Assembly (NCBI GenBank): GCA_900315925.1 | Contig: ONAV01000010.1 | Span: 1 to 64,000, forward strand | Length of the DNA: 64,000 nt | DNA from: an uncultured Selenomonadales bacterium | GTDB taxonomy: Bacteria; Bacillota; Negativicutes; Acidaminococcales; Acidaminococcaceae | Direction: 5' to 3' | Shown here: piece after piece, positions 6,630 to 17,500 of the stretch | Numbering within the stretch: the first letter of the stretch is position 1 | Layout of the letters: each line of letters starts with the position of its first letter | Notes under the pieces: model-generated | Database searches by the model: none | What the model was told of the DNA's origin: nothing | The model's input: only the letters and a program-made list of their open reading frames with translations | Made by a program: the position numbers and the translations under genes

Positions 6630-9434
6630 TTAAGCATTCACCAAATCATCATCTGCTCCCGGTAAACTACTGTTAGCATTTAATTGGGCGTCGGGTTTGG
6701 CGCTTTCGTCATTAGATTCAGGTTTTTCATCAACACTGGAACGCTTCTCTTTAGGTTTGGCTTTTTTGCCGCCAACGTAACGCTTGCCTTTTTTCCCGCC
6801 AACAGAACTCTTATCATCTAATTTATACTTTATGCCAACATATGAATAACAACGGTCAGGATCAGTGGTAACTTTCAAGGTGTCCGGCAGATGAAGCCTC
6901 CGTATTAACTCCTTCTTGAATTGTTGTTTATTCTTCGCTGATCTAGACTTTTCCGTACACCATTTTGCGTATTTCGCATAAAGTTCGTCAACATGAATGT
7001 AATCGTCAAAATTATGGGTGACTTTCAGTTGGTCATCCGCATAGTCTTTTACGCTGGTGGCATATAGCTTTGCGTTTTCGCGAATGACTTTTACTGCCTC
7101 CGGTTCGTCACCAAGTCCATAACTAAGATAATCTTTTGCCGCGTCAACCAGCCACTTTAAGATCATCTCTTTTTCAGTGGCCAAAATTTTATTCCCGATT
7201 TCCGGATCGGCATTCTTATTCGTAAAATCTGCTTTAAACGGAATAATCTTGAATCTACGGGCGATACTTTCTGAACTCCAGTCAACGTTAGGATAGCGGT
7301 TTGCCGTAAGAATCAGTTTGTATCTTGGCCTGAAAGGTTCGCTGTTGTTTTGGAAGAGCATTCTTGCATTGATTTTATCGCCGCCGGTTATTGCCTTTAT
7401 TAGCGATACATCGAGATAGGTATTATCGCCTTTTTCCGACACGATTACCAGACGGGAATATCTGTTCTGAATCAGGGTGGGGTTTGCTTTCCCAGCGCCA
7501 TCATCTTTGCTTGCCAGCGCATAGGCATCAAAATTCCCGGCATAATCGTTCAATACTTCCTGTAAAATATTGATTAACGTGGATTTGCCGTTTCCGCCGG
7601 TCCCATAAAACACGAAGAGCTTTTGTTCTTTTGTTTCGCCAGTGATACAATAGCCCAAAACTCGCCTTACATATTCGATAAGCTCATTGTCGTTACGGAA
7701 CACGTCATTAAGGAATTTCTCGAACTGTCTGGGTCTGGGGTAACAGCCTTCAAACCTTACGTCTGTATGAGTAGTGAAATAGTCTTTTGGATTATGGCCG
7801 AATAACAGGCCTTTCTCAAGATCTATGGTCCCGTTGCCAACAGCAAGCTTATTAATCTCAGCGTTAAAAAAGTCCGGTCCTACAGGAGCTACCGATCTTG
7901 CAGCTTCCACGATCTTATTCAACGACGATACATTAGAAAACCGGTTCGCTTGCTTGGTAAGCTGGCGTTTCTTAATCGGAGGCATATCAAACCAAGTCGG
8001 GATAAGTGAAAGCCGTTCCGTTAAAATTTCTCCGAATTTACGGATGTGTTTAAAGCTCCTATTGTCTTCACGTTCCCAATATGCGCCATTATAAATGTAC
8101 CAGCATCCATCTTCCGTGCAATATTTCATCCTGTCGCCATATGCTTTTAAAAGGATTTTTGCACAGGCAACGTCGGTGTCCGGAATTTTGACAGTCTCGA
8201 ATAACGGATCATAGATCAAATCTATGTCGTTATCATAATTATTTTCGGTAAAATTCTTTATGTTGATTACTTCTTTAGCCTTATCCAACAACTTTCTCAT
8301 ATAAGGGCTGGCAAACTCGGGCATTTCATCCTTTGTTTTGTCAGGCACCGTATCATTGTCCGGTTCCGCAGGCTCTTCTGATGATCCTGAGACTATGTCA
8401 GCATCATATTTTTCCGGGTCAAATAAGTTTTCATAATATGCCTGTTCTGTTTTGGGTTTCATCCTGAAATAAGGAGAAGCCTTGAATATGGTACAAACAG
8501 TACTCTCCTTACCTGAAACGTAATGCATTATCCGGGCAACAATTTCTATTTCGTCAGCATTTTTACCTCTTTCTGTTGGTGTTGTCCGGTTCCATAAGTT
8601 ATTAAAATATTTATTTGTATCAAGCAAAGCGGTTAACCTTCGCTTCAAGGGATCACCGATGCTAATGCCAGCTAATGAGGCATCAATTTCACCTTTATTG
8701 CTTTGGGGTTCGGTGTCCTTTTCAACTTCGAAAAACTGCTCATAGGTACAGGCCAGTACATCCTTGCCGCTGGCGAGTTTAAACTCATATTTCGAACGAC
8801 CCTGTTCTTCATAATAGTTCCCGGTTATGGGAATGCATGCATAACTGTCTGTTATCGTAACGGTAAGTTCATTATCCTGAGCTGTATATCCATAGCGCTG
8901 TGTAACAGGTGTGTTCTTAAATAAAAACCACAATCCGGAACCGTCAACGTCATACTCTAAGAAAGATAATGCTGCGCCATCTTCCCATTTCGTATAAATT
9001 TCTTTCATTTTATCGCCTGAAATGGTTCCGTCAGCATTAAGACAGTTACCGAAATGAATAGCTGTTATATTCGAATCGCGGCCCAGTTGATAACCTAACA
9101 TGGATCCTGGATTTTGTCCGATATAATCATGGGCTTCATCGAACGTAGCCCAAGTTTCCGGCATATCGATAAAAGCATCGCTTCCGTCTTTGGGGTTAAT
9201 GCATTTCCCATCCTGAAGGCACACCCAATGATCCTTATCTCTCATATACTCATCAATCAGCAGATAATGATCTGAGACAATTTTTGTGTCGGATTGGGCA
9301 GGCGGTTCGGTAGCAGGTTCATCTGCAACTGAAGGTGCAGCAGCCAATTCGTCAGCAAGTTCAGTTTTAGTCTCAGTAGCAGCATCAACAGCCGGTTCTA
9401 CCGCTGATTCAGTTGCGGGTACAGTGGTATCCAT
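6630..9434 (-). CDS. Primase-helicase (D5/P4-type SF3), degenerate primase domain
   Basis: 934 residues, start MDTTVPATESAV after TGGAGA. Residues ~1-55 are an Ala/Glu/Thr-rich linker. Residues ~60-230 resemble the PrimPol domain of phage primases, but the expected acidic motif reads AIHFGNC and the Ser-His motif reads DGSGLWFLF. Residues ~400-560 fit the D5 N-terminal domain. The SF3 helicase has Walker A FYGTGGNGKST (~611), a Walker B-like RLVIVSE and motif C ILTANRYP. The C-terminus is Lys-rich. Such proteins open and copy the origin of phages, satellites and integrative elements. Here the helicase looks intact and the primase half catalytically dead. Confidence 0.85.
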   Translation of the reverse strand: MDTTVPATESAVEPAVDAATETKTELADELAAAPSVADEPATEPPAQSDTKIVSDHYLLIDEYMRDKDHWVCLQDGKCINPKDGSDAFIDMPETWATFDEAHDYIGQNPGSMLGYQLGRDSNITAIHFGNCLNADGTISGDKMKEIYTKWEDGAALSFLEYDVDGSGLWFLFKNTPVTQRYGYTAQDNELTVTITDSYACIPITGNYYEEQGRSKYEFKLASGKDVLACTYEQFFEVEKDTEPQSNKGEIDASLAGISIGDPLKRRLTALLDTNKYFNNLWNRTTPTERGKNADEIEIVARIMHYVSGKESTVCTIFKASPYFRMKPKTEQAYYENLFDPEKYDADIVSGSSEEPAEPDNDTVPDKTKDEMPEFASPYMRKLLDKAKEVINIKNFTENNYDNDIDLIYDPLFETVKIPDTDVACAKILLKAYGDRMKYCTEDGCWYIYNGAYWEREDNRSFKHIRKFGEILTERLSLIPTWFDMPPIKKRQLTKQANRFSNVSSLNKIVEAARSVAPVGPDFFNAEINKLAVGNGTIDLEKGLLFGHNPKDYFTTHTDVRFEGCYPRPRQFEKFLNDVFRNDNELIEYVRRVLGYCITGETKEQKLFVFYGTGGNGKSTLINILQEVLNDYAGNFDAYALASKDDGAGKANPTLIQNRYSRLVIVSEKGDNTYLDVSLIKAITGGDKINARMLFQNNSEPFRPRYKLILTANRYPNVDWSSESIARRFKIIPFKADFTNKNADPEIGNKILATEKEMILKWLVDAAKDYLSYGLGDEPEAVKVIRENAKLYATSVKDYADDQLKVTHNFDDYIHVDELYAKYAKWCTEKSRSAKNKQQFKKELIRRLHLPDTLKVTTDPDRCYSYVGIKYKLDDKSSVGGKKGKRYVGGKKAKPKEKRSSVDEKPESNDESAKPDAQLNANSSLPGADDDLVNA

Positions 9435-9483
9435 TTTTACAAATCTCCACGTTCCTGTTAAAAAAGATATTTAACATACTCAT

Positions 9484-9539
9484 AGTGCTGTAAAAATTAT
9501 AGCACAAAAACGGACTTATCAAAAATGTTTTAAAACATT
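9484..9539 (-). promoter_or_regulatory. Promoter and operator of the primase gene
   Basis: On the minus strand TTGATA and TATAAT are 15 bases apart (a short spacing). The -10 box sits inside a GTGCT/AGCAC dyad (9484-9504), and a perfect 16-bp palindrome AATGTTTTAAAACATT (9524-9539) lies just upstream of the -35 box. Both look like repressor sites. Confidence 0.5.
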
Positions 9540-9566
9540 ATTTCACAGAACAGATGATTTGGTTAG

Positions 9567-10211
9567 TCACAACGATTTCTTAATCAATGTATACAGGTCA
9601 AGTCCTTCCTGCTGGCCAAACTTTGATGTAATCGCACGGTAAATTACCTGTTTGTGATTCTTCTCCTCTATATGCTTCGAAACTATGGAAGCAACCTGAT
9701 TCACCTTTTCGTTGTCAACGTCTTTCTCTGACAGTATTTTTTGGATCAATACATTTTTCTGGCAAGATAGAGATTGAACCGGAACAGGAACAACAGTCTT
9801 CTCTTCTTCCACAACATCCGCTTCAAGTTCAACCATGTCATCATCTTCAGCAATTTTTGTACGGCGGCTGAAACTGCCATATCCCATATTCGACCAAAAC
9901 TTTAGCATGCAATCGTAGTCCGTATCCTTGCTGACCACAATGTAATTGGCATTTGTCCCCTCATTCTTACCCAGAAGATAGCCTAAGTAGGAGGAAATAC
10001 ACATATCAACCGACTGCTTGCTTTGACAAACAACAAAACATTGTAAATTGACCTTATTCAATAACGACAGGGTTTTAACGCTGATACTTACGTTTGGTTG
10101 TGCCGTAAAAATACAAACCATGTCTTTATCTGTCAGCTTTTCAACACCTTCAAGAGCTTTTTCATTGACATTTTCATAATCGACCAAATATAGATTTTGT
10201 ACATCTGACAT
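9567..10211 (-). CDS. PIN-like domain protein
   Basis: 214 residues, start MSDVQNLYLVDYENV after AAAGGAGAG. The N-terminal ~130 residues follow the pattern of Firmicute PIN-like proteins: YLVDYENVNEKALEGV, an acidic DKDMVCIFTA strand, SSYLGYLLGKN, and YIVSKDTDYD. The conserved Asp residues (VDYEN, KDTDYD) could bind metal for RNase activity. The C-terminal ~80 residues form a helical domain after a Glu/Val-rich linker. Homologs are often found alone in accessory DNA; partners are not known. Role inferred from the fold only. Confidence 0.65.
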   Translation of the reverse strand: MSDVQNLYLVDYENVNEKALEGVEKLTDKDMVCIFTAQPNVSISVKTLSLLNKVNLQCFVVCQSKQSVDMCISSYLGYLLGKNEGTNANYIVVSKDTDYDCMLKFWSNMGYGSFSRRTKIAEDDDMVELEADVVEEEKTVVPVPVQSLSCQKNVLIQKILSEKDVDNEKVNQVASIVSKHIEEKNHKQVIYRAITSKFGQQEGLDLYTLIKKSL

Positions 10212-10700
10212 AAAGTTAGACTCTCCTTTCGTTTGACATAGATATACCCAATTAACAGAAATGGGCAATGCCCTAACCGATAGAACATTGCCCAAAGTGC
10301 AATCATCAAAGAGATGAGCCGGAAACCGACCATAGATATTATAACATAAAGAGAAAAGAAATGCAAAAATGGCTTTAGGCATTACGCAGAGTTTAATGCA
10401 AAACGGTATTATTTATTACTATGGTTTTCCGAAAAATGCCAAGAAATAGCGCATTTTAGACGCTTTTAACCAAAAAGATGTTACTAAAAGCCGCAGAAAT
10501 ACTGAATTCTTTAAAGTATATATATTTTCAGATTTCCGTTTTTCCATTTTAATCTAATTTATGTTGCGCTCGCGATGCACCTAGTATAAAGTACTCTTTC
10601 TTCAAAAAAGTTCAGTTTTTCAAAACTGTTTTTTCCAATATTGTTATAGCTATGATATAATTAAATTTAACAATAAACCACGATCAAGGAGACTGTAACT
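10212..10700. promoter_or_regulatory. Divergent region with hsdM promoter
   Basis: This 489-base gap separates the PIN-like gene from hsdM. On the plus strand TGATATAAT (10653-10661) is an extended -10 box 40 bases before the hsdM start; no good -35 box is seen. A dyad CAGTTTT-TC-AAAACTG (10613-10628) lies just upstream and could be an operator. On the minus strand, TGGGCAATG and CATTGCCCA (10262-10295) form a hairpin in the leader of the PIN-like gene. The rest shows nothing recognisable. Confidence 0.5.
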
Positions 10701-13253
10701 ATGAACAAACAGCAGTTAGCGTCTAAAATCTGGGAATCTGCCAATAAAATGCGCTCTAAAATTGAAGCCAATGAATATAAGGACTATATTCTTGGCTTTA
10801 TTTTTTATAAATTCCTTTCTGATAAGGAAGTCAGGTATCTTAAATCCATAGGTTATGCTGACGAAGATCTAGATACGGTGGACGAAACAGATGAAGAGCT
10901 GGTGGTGAACTGCCAGAAAGCAAATGGCTTTTTCATTTCATACGATAATCTGTTTTCAACCTGGCTGCATAAAGGAGCCGATTTTGATGTATCTAACGTC
11001 AGAGATGCGCTGTCTGCATTCAGCCGACTTATCAACGACACCCATAAAAAAGTCTTCTCCAAAATATTCGATACGCTGCAGACCGGGTTATCTAAATTAG
11101 GTGATACGTCAAAATCACAGACCAAAGCGATCAGCGATCTGTTGGATCTGATTAAAGATATACCCATGGATGGGAAACAGGATTATGATGTTCTGGGCTT
11201 TATCTATGAGTATTTAATATCCAATTTTGCGGCCAACGCCGGTAAAAAAGCCGGAGAATTTTATACGCCGCATGAAGTTTCGCTGCTGATGTCTGAGATC
11301 ATTGCAGACCATCTAAAAGATAATTCCGAGATCAAGATATTTGATCCTACCAGTGGATCCGGTTCTTTATTGATCAACATCGGTAAAGCTGCAGCTAAAT
11401 TCATGGATGCAAGCAGAATCAAATACTATGCACAGGAACTGAAGCAGAATACATATAACCTTACCAGAATGAATTTGGTAATGCGAGGGATATCACCGGA
11501 CAATATCGTTACCAGAAATGGTGATACGCTGGAAGATGACTGGCCGTATTTTGATGAAAAGGATCCGAAAGGAACATATGAACCGTTATATGTTGACGCA
11601 GTTGTTTCCAATCCGCCCTATTCACAGGCCTGGAACCCATCGGACAAAGAGCATGATGAACGGTTCGCCCGGTTTGGCATTGCCCCTAAAACTAAAGCAG
11701 ACTACGCATTCCTGTTACATGATTTGTATCATGTAAAATCAAACGGCATTATGGCGATTGTATTGCCGCATGGCGTATTATTCCGTGGCGGCGAAGAAGA
11801 AAAAATCCGCAAGAATCTGATTGAGTACAACAATATCGATGCGATTATCGGTTTGCCGGCAAACATCTTCTTTGGGACTGGTATTCCGACCATCATTATG
11901 GTTCTTAAACAGGCCAGAAAGAATACCGATGTACTGATAGTTGATGCTTCCAAAGGCTTTGAAAAAGTCGGCAAGAATAATAAATTGCGCGCCTGTGACA
12001 TTAAAAAGATAGTGGACGCCGTAACGCAACGCGCTGATATTGAAAAGTTTTCCAAAAAGGTTTCCCGCGATGAGATCCGTCAGAATGACTATAACCTGAA
12101 TATTCCCCGCTACGTTGACTCGTCAGAAGCTGCGGAGAGCTGGGATATTTATGCTTCTATGTTTGGCGGCATTCCCGGCCAGGAAATCGCGGCATTTGAT
12201 AAATACTGGAATGCTTTCCCGGGATTAAAGGATGCTCTTTTCACAGTACCGGAGAATGGCTATCCGCATATAAAGGTGGATAATATCAGAAAAGCGATAC
12301 AGGAGCATACTTCCGTAAAAGCATTTTGTGAAGAGTATAAGAAACGTTTTTCGGACTTTGATACGTATCTGGAACACGAACTGTTGGATTCTATCGCAGA
12401 CATAAACATTCCGAAAGAAAAAGAAGTACTGACTTCTGAGATTTTTAACCGTTTGAAAGATATGCAGCTGGTAGATAAATATGAAGCATACCAGATGCTT
12501 TCTGACCGGTGGAATGAGATTGCAAACGACATAGAAATCATCCAGACAGAAGGATTGGCAGCAGCGAAACAGGTCGATCCGGTTATGGTTATTAAAAAGA
12601 AAAACGGAAAAGATGAAGAAGTCCAGGACGGATGGGTTGGTCATATCATTCCCATTGAACTGGTACAGAAAACATTCTTCCCTGATGATTTAGCAGATAT
12701 TAAGAAAGATGAAGACCGAGTAGCAGAGATTAGTTCAGAATATGAAGAAACGTTAGAAGCTCTTCCGGAAGAGGCGAAAGAAAAGGCATATATCAATGAC
12801 GATGCGTCTGCTTTTGTATGGAAAGAAGTAAAAAATGCTGTGAAAGCAAAAGAAGAAGATGCTGAAACATTAGAACTTCTTAATAAGGCTAATAAGTTAA
12901 ACGAAGAAGAGAAGAAACTTAAAAAGCAGATTTCAGCAAAATATTTAGCACTAGTTAATAAAACCATAGAAGCCATTAAGAATCTGACGGAAGAACAGAT
13001 TTATGAGTTGCTTCATGCTAAATGGATTAAACCTTTGCTAAAACAGTTACATATTGTTCCGGACAATGTTATTAAAGAGTTTGCGGCTAAAATTGAAAAA
13101 CTTGCAAAAAAATACAGCATAACTATGGCTGACGTAGAAGAGCAGATTGCTGAAACAGAAAAAGAGTTGTCTTCTATGTTAGATATGCTGGAAGGTGACA
13201 CATTTGATATGCAAGGGTTGGCTGAATTGAAGAAGCTGTTGGGAGGACACTAA
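10701..13253 (+). CDS. hsdM: Type I restriction-modification methyltransferase subunit
   Basis: 850 residues, start after AAGGAGAC. HsdM methylates adenine in the host sites chosen by HsdS and is part of the M2S and R2M2S complexes. The N-terminal helical domain (SKIWESANKMRSKI) precedes the methyltransferase with the SAM motif FDPTSGSGSLL (~214) and the catalytic NPPYS (~304). Typical HsdM is about 500 residues. Here a further ~330 residues follow, mostly charged helices likely to form coiled coil (KANKLNEEEKKLKKQISAKY). Long HsdM forms of this kind occur in gut Firmicutes. The hsdS start follows two bases after the stop. Confidence 0.95.
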   Translation: MNKQQLASKIWESANKMRSKIEANEYKDYILGFIFYKFLSDKEVRYLKSIGYADEDLDTVDETDEELVVNCQKANGFFISYDNLFSTWLHKGADFDVSNVRDALSAFSRLINDTHKKVFSKIFDTLQTGLSKLGDTSKSQTKAISDLLDLIKDIPMDGKQDYDVLGFIYEYLISNFAANAGKKAGEFYTPHEVSLLMSEIIADHLKDNSEIKIFDPTSGSGSLLINIGKAAAKFMDASRIKYYAQELKQNTYNLTRMNLVMRGISPDNIVTRNGDTLEDDWPYFDEKDPKGTYEPLYVDAVVSNPPYSQAWNPSDKEHDERFARFGIAPKTKADYAFLLHDLYHVKSNGIMAIVLPHGVLFRGGEEEKIRKNLIEYNNIDAIIGLPANIFFGTGIPTIIMVLKQARKNTDVLIVDASKGFEKVGKNNKLRACDIKKIVDAVTQRADIEKFSKKVSRDEIRQNDYNLNIPRYVDSSEAAESWDIYASMFGGIPGQEIAAFDKYWNAFPGLKDALFTVPENGYPHIKVDNIRKAIQEHTSVKAFCEEYKKRFSDFDTYLEHELLDSIADINIPKEKEVLTSEIFNRLKDMQLVDKYEAYQMLSDRWNEIANDIEIIQTEGLAAAKQVDPVMVIKKKNGKDEEVQDGWVGHIIPIELVQKTFFPDDLADIKKDEDRVAEISSEYEETLEALPEEAKEKAYINDDASAFVWKEVKNAVKAKEEDAETLELLNKANKLNEEEKKLKKQISAKYLALVNKTIEAIKNLTEEQIYELLHAKWIKPLLKQLHIVPDNVIKEFAAKIEKLAKKYSITMADVEEQIAETEKELSSMLDMLEGDTFDMQGLAELKKLLGGH

Positions 13254-13254
13254 T

Positions 13255-14505
13255 ATGAATAATCATAAGTTGGTTCCCTCCATTAGATTTTGTGGGTTTA
13301 CTGATGATTGGGAACCGTGTAAATTAGATGATTTTGGCAAAGCTACTGGTGGTACCTCAATTGAGTCGGAATTTTCAGAGGACGGTATTTTCAAAGTTAT
13401 AAGTATTGGCAGTTATTCTGAAGACAGCACTTATAGAGATCAGGGAATACGCGCCATTAAGTCTGAGAAGACCATGAGCAGAGTTTTAAAAAAAGATGAT
13501 ATAACAATGATATTGAATGACAAAACTGCCTCAGGAAATATTATTGGTCGGGTCCTTTTAATTGATGAGTCAGGTGTTTACGTATACAATCAACGAACAG
13601 AAAGAATAGAAGTTGATAACGAAAAGTATAGTTCGTTATTTATTTATGTATTGTTAAATGCACCAAAAATTAGAGAAAAAATTGTAAAACAAAGTCAGGG
13701 CAATACTCAAATATACGTTAACTGGTCAACAATTTCAAATACTGATTATATAGTCCCGAAAATTGAAGAGCAACTTAAGATTGAAGCGTTTTTGTCAAAT
13801 CTTGACAACCTTATCACCTTTCATCAGCAGAAGCATGACAAATTGCTTAACATAAAAAAGGCTATGCTGGAAAAGATGTTTCCAAAAGAAGGAAAAAGAG
13901 TTCCGGAAGTTCGCTTTAAAGGACTTACTGATGATTGGGAAAAGCGTAAATTAGATGAATGTGCAACATTTTTAAGAGGTTCTGGGCTTTCTTGGTCTGA
14001 CATTACAGAAGATGGGGAGTATGAATGCATTCTCTATGGAAACCTTTACACAGATTACGGAATGATAACAACTGACATCAAGTACAGGACTAATACTATC
14101 CTTACAAATGCCATTTTTAGCAGTTTTGGAGATGTATTAATACCTGGCTCAGATACTACGCCGACAGGTTTAGCGAGAGCTACAAGTATTGAGAAGACAC
14201 GGGTGTTGCTTGGCGGCGACATTAATATTGTTAGACCTAGAGATAGAATACTCGGAAGTTGTCTTTCCTTGGCAATTAATGCTAACAGAAAAGAGCTTAT
14301 CAAACTTATTAAAGGTACTACCGTTAGGCATATTCACAACCAAGATTTAAAAGATGTGGTCGTATCACTACCTAATTCTTCTGTAGAACAAGAGCAGATT
14401 GTTCAGCTCTTTAAGAAACTTGATAATACCATCACCCTTCAGCAGCGTAAGATAGAAAAGCTGAAAAACATAAAAAAAGCGATGCTGGAAAAAATGTTTG
14501 TCTAA
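13255..14505 (+). CDS. hsdS: Type I restriction-modification specificity subunit
   Basis: 416 residues, translationally coupled to hsdM (GGGAGGACACTAATATG). It has the standard two-half plan: target-recognition domain 1 (~15-165), a central conserved helix (KHDKLLNIKKAMLEKMF), domain 2 (~225-365) and a second conserved helix (KIEKLKNIKKAMLEKMF). Each half opens with the same phrase, FTDDW or LTDDWEKRKLD. The two domains would read a bipartite DNA sequence. The near-identical helix segments are also where hsdS genes usually recombine. No second or silent hsdS lies nearby, so switching is not evident here. Confidence 0.93.
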   Translation: MNNHKLVPSIRFCGFTDDWEPCKLDDFGKATGGTSIESEFSEDGIFKVISIGSYSEDSTYRDQGIRAIKSEKTMSRVLKKDDITMILNDKTASGNIIGRVLLIDESGVYVYNQRTERIEVDNEKYSSLFIYVLLNAPKIREKIVKQSQGNTQIYVNWSTISNTDYIVPKIEEQLKIEAFLSNLDNLITFHQQKHDKLLNIKKAMLEKMFPKEGKRVPEVRFKGLTDDWEKRKLDECATFLRGSGLSWSDITEDGEYECILYGNLYTDYGMITTDIKYRTNTILTNAIFSSFGDVLIPGSDTTPTGLARATSIEKTRVLLGGDINIVRPRDRILGSCLSLAINANRKELIKLIKGTTVRHIHNQDLKDVVVSLPNSSVEQEQIVQLFKKLDNTITLQQRKIEKLKNIKKAMLEKMFV

Positions 14506-14533
14506 CATTTACTAATTTCAGAGAGGTAGTATT

Positions 14534-17500
14534 ATGGCATTTGATAAAGAAGCAGATTTTGAGGCAGCTGTTATTGACGTATTAACCAAATCGTGCGGTT
14601 GGGGCAACAGCAACACTAAGAGCGTTCTCAAGAACTACACAGAGCAGCAGTTAATACAGAACTGGGCCGATATCCTGTTTGAAAACAACAGAACAAGAGA
14701 CCGTCTGAACGAATATCCGCTGACAACAGGAGAGATGCAGCAGATCATCGAGCAGATCAATACGCTTAAAACGCCTTTTATGTTGAACGGTTTTATCAAT
14801 GGCGGCAGCGTTTCCATCAGACGAGATAACCCAGACGACAAAGCGCACTTTGGCAAAGAGATCTCTCTGAAAATCTATGAAAGAAGAGAAATTGCCGCCG
14901 GGCAGAGCCGCTACCAGATTGCGCAGCAGCCTAAGTTCCCAACAAAATCCAAGATATTAAACGATAGGCGCGGCGATCTGATGCTATTAATTAATGGTAT
15001 GCCCGTTATCCATATTGAATTAAAACGCAGCGGCGTGCCGGTGAGCCAAGCGGCAAACCAAATTGAAAAATATGCGGGCGAAGGTATTTTTACAGGTTTA
15101 TTCTCTTTGGTTCAAATTTTTGTGGCCATGAATCCAGAAGAGACTTTATATTTTGCCAATCCTGGGCCGGAGGGTCAGTTTAATCCGGATTATTATTTCC
15201 ATTGGGCCGACTTTAACAATGAACCCATAAACGACTGGAAAACGATCTGCTTAAAATTATTGTCTATTCCTATGGCTCACCAGATGATCGGTTTCTATAC
15301 TGTTCCAGATGATGCGGACGGTATTTTAAAGGTTATGCGCAGCTACCAGTATTATGCTGCAAACGCAATCTCTGATAAAGTTGCCAAGATAAAATGGGGA
15401 GAAAAGAATCAGTTAGGCGGCTACATTTGGCATACAACGGGATCAGGTAAAACGATGACTTCCTTCAAGACGGCGCAACTGATTTCTACGTCCAAGGATG
15501 CAGATAAGGTTGTTTTCCTCATGGACCGGATTGAATTGGGTACGCAGTCCCTTAAAGCCTATCGTAACTTTGCAGGCGCTGGGTTGTCAGAAGAACAAAA
15601 GGAAAACACTGTACAGGATACGGAAGATACCCAAGTCCTAATCTCTAAACTGAAAAGCGATAAATACGCTGATACGCTGATCGTCACATCAATCCAGAAG
15701 ATGAGCAACATCAAAGCAGATTATGAGGGCGTAACAGCTGCCGATATTGCTGTTATGAATTCCAAGAGGATTGTCTTTATTATTGACGAGTGCCATCGGA
15801 ACACCTTCGGGGAGATGCTGACCACGATAAAAGACACATTCCCCAAGGCAATCTTTTTCGGCTTTACTGGAACGCCGATTCATAAAGAGAATCAGAAAAA
15901 ATTAAATACTACCACTACCGTTTTCGGAAATGAGCTGCACCGTTACAGTATCGCAGACGGTATCCGCGACAAAAACGTATTAGGCTTTGATCCATATAAG
16001 GTGTTGACCTATAAAGACATTGACCTGAAAAAAGCTGTTGCACTGGAACGGGCCAAAGCGAAAACTGTTGAAGAAGCGTTGAAGGATGAAAAGAAGAAAA
16101 AAGTCTTTAATCATTATATGAATGAAGTGCCCATGGCTGGCTATTATAATGAGGCCGGGGATTATGTGAATGGAATTGAAGACTACGTGCCAAACGCTCA
16201 GTACCGGACAAAGGAACATCAGAGCAATGTGGTAAATGATATTTTAGAGAATTGGGATATATTAAGCCAGGCGGGAAAATTCCATGCCATTTTTGCCACG
16301 AGCAGTATCCCGGAAGCAATAGAATACTATGAGAGATTTAAGACAGCCGATAAAACGCTGAAAGTCACCGCTTTGTTTGACCCTAACATTGATAACAAAG
16401 GTCAAGATAAAGCAAAAATTAAAGAGGATGGGCTGAAAACAATTATTGAAGACTATAACAAACAGTATAATCAGAGCTTTACCATGGCCAGCTATGGAAA
16501 AATGAAAAAAGACATAGCCGCCAGACTTGCCCATAAGAAACCGTATGAACGGATTGCCAAAGAACCGGAAAAGCAAATTGATCTGCTGATCGTTGTAGAC
16601 CAAATGCTGACGGGCTATGATTCCAAATGGTTGAACACGCTTTATATGGATAAAATTCTGATGTATGAAAATATTATCCAGGCATTTTCACGTACCAATC
16701 GTCTTTTTGGAAACGATAAGCCCTTTGGCACTATAAAATATTACAGAAGACCGCATACCATGGAAAAATATATAGCGGCCGCCGTTAAATTATATTCCGG
16801 AGATAAGCCGTTTGGTTTGTTTGTGCAACGCCTGCCGGAAAACTTAAACAACATGAATATACTGTTCGACAAAATCAAGACGTTGTTTGAACAGGCTGGC
16901 GTTGAGAACTTTGAAAAATTACCCAACGATACAGCAGACAGAAGGAAATTCGCATTGCTGTTTAACAGGTTTAATACGTATCTGGAAGCAGCAAAGGTAC
17001 AGGGCTTTACATGGAAGCAGCTGGAATATCATCTGAAAGATGAGGAAAAAAATGAAGCTGTGGACATTACCATAGCTTTGGACGAAACAACGTATTTGGT
17101 TCTGGTAAAACGGTATAAGGAACTGTCTGGCGGCGGTGGCGGTATTGACGGAGACAGTGTTCCTTATGATATCAACGGATATATCACAACGATTGATACA
17201 GACAAAATTGATACCGATTACATGAATACCCGGTTTGTAAAGTTCTTAAAGCTGCTGAATCAGGAAGGAGCCAGCGCGGAAGAATTGCATAACGCAGAAA
17301 TTGAACTGCATAAGACCTTTGCCACCTTATCACAGGAAGAGCAGAAATTTGCAGATATATTCCTTCATGATATCCAGCGCGGGGACGTACAGGTGGAAGA
17401 AGGGAAATCGTTCAGGGATTATATAACAGAATACGTTAAAAAAGCCAAAGACGATCAGATCCATCGCATTACTTCAGTGTTGGGAGTAGATGAAGAAGCG

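Noticed and set aside
13255..14505. Phase-variable hsdS locus
   Set aside because: Only one hsdS is present, with no inverted partial copy or recombinase next to it in the operon.
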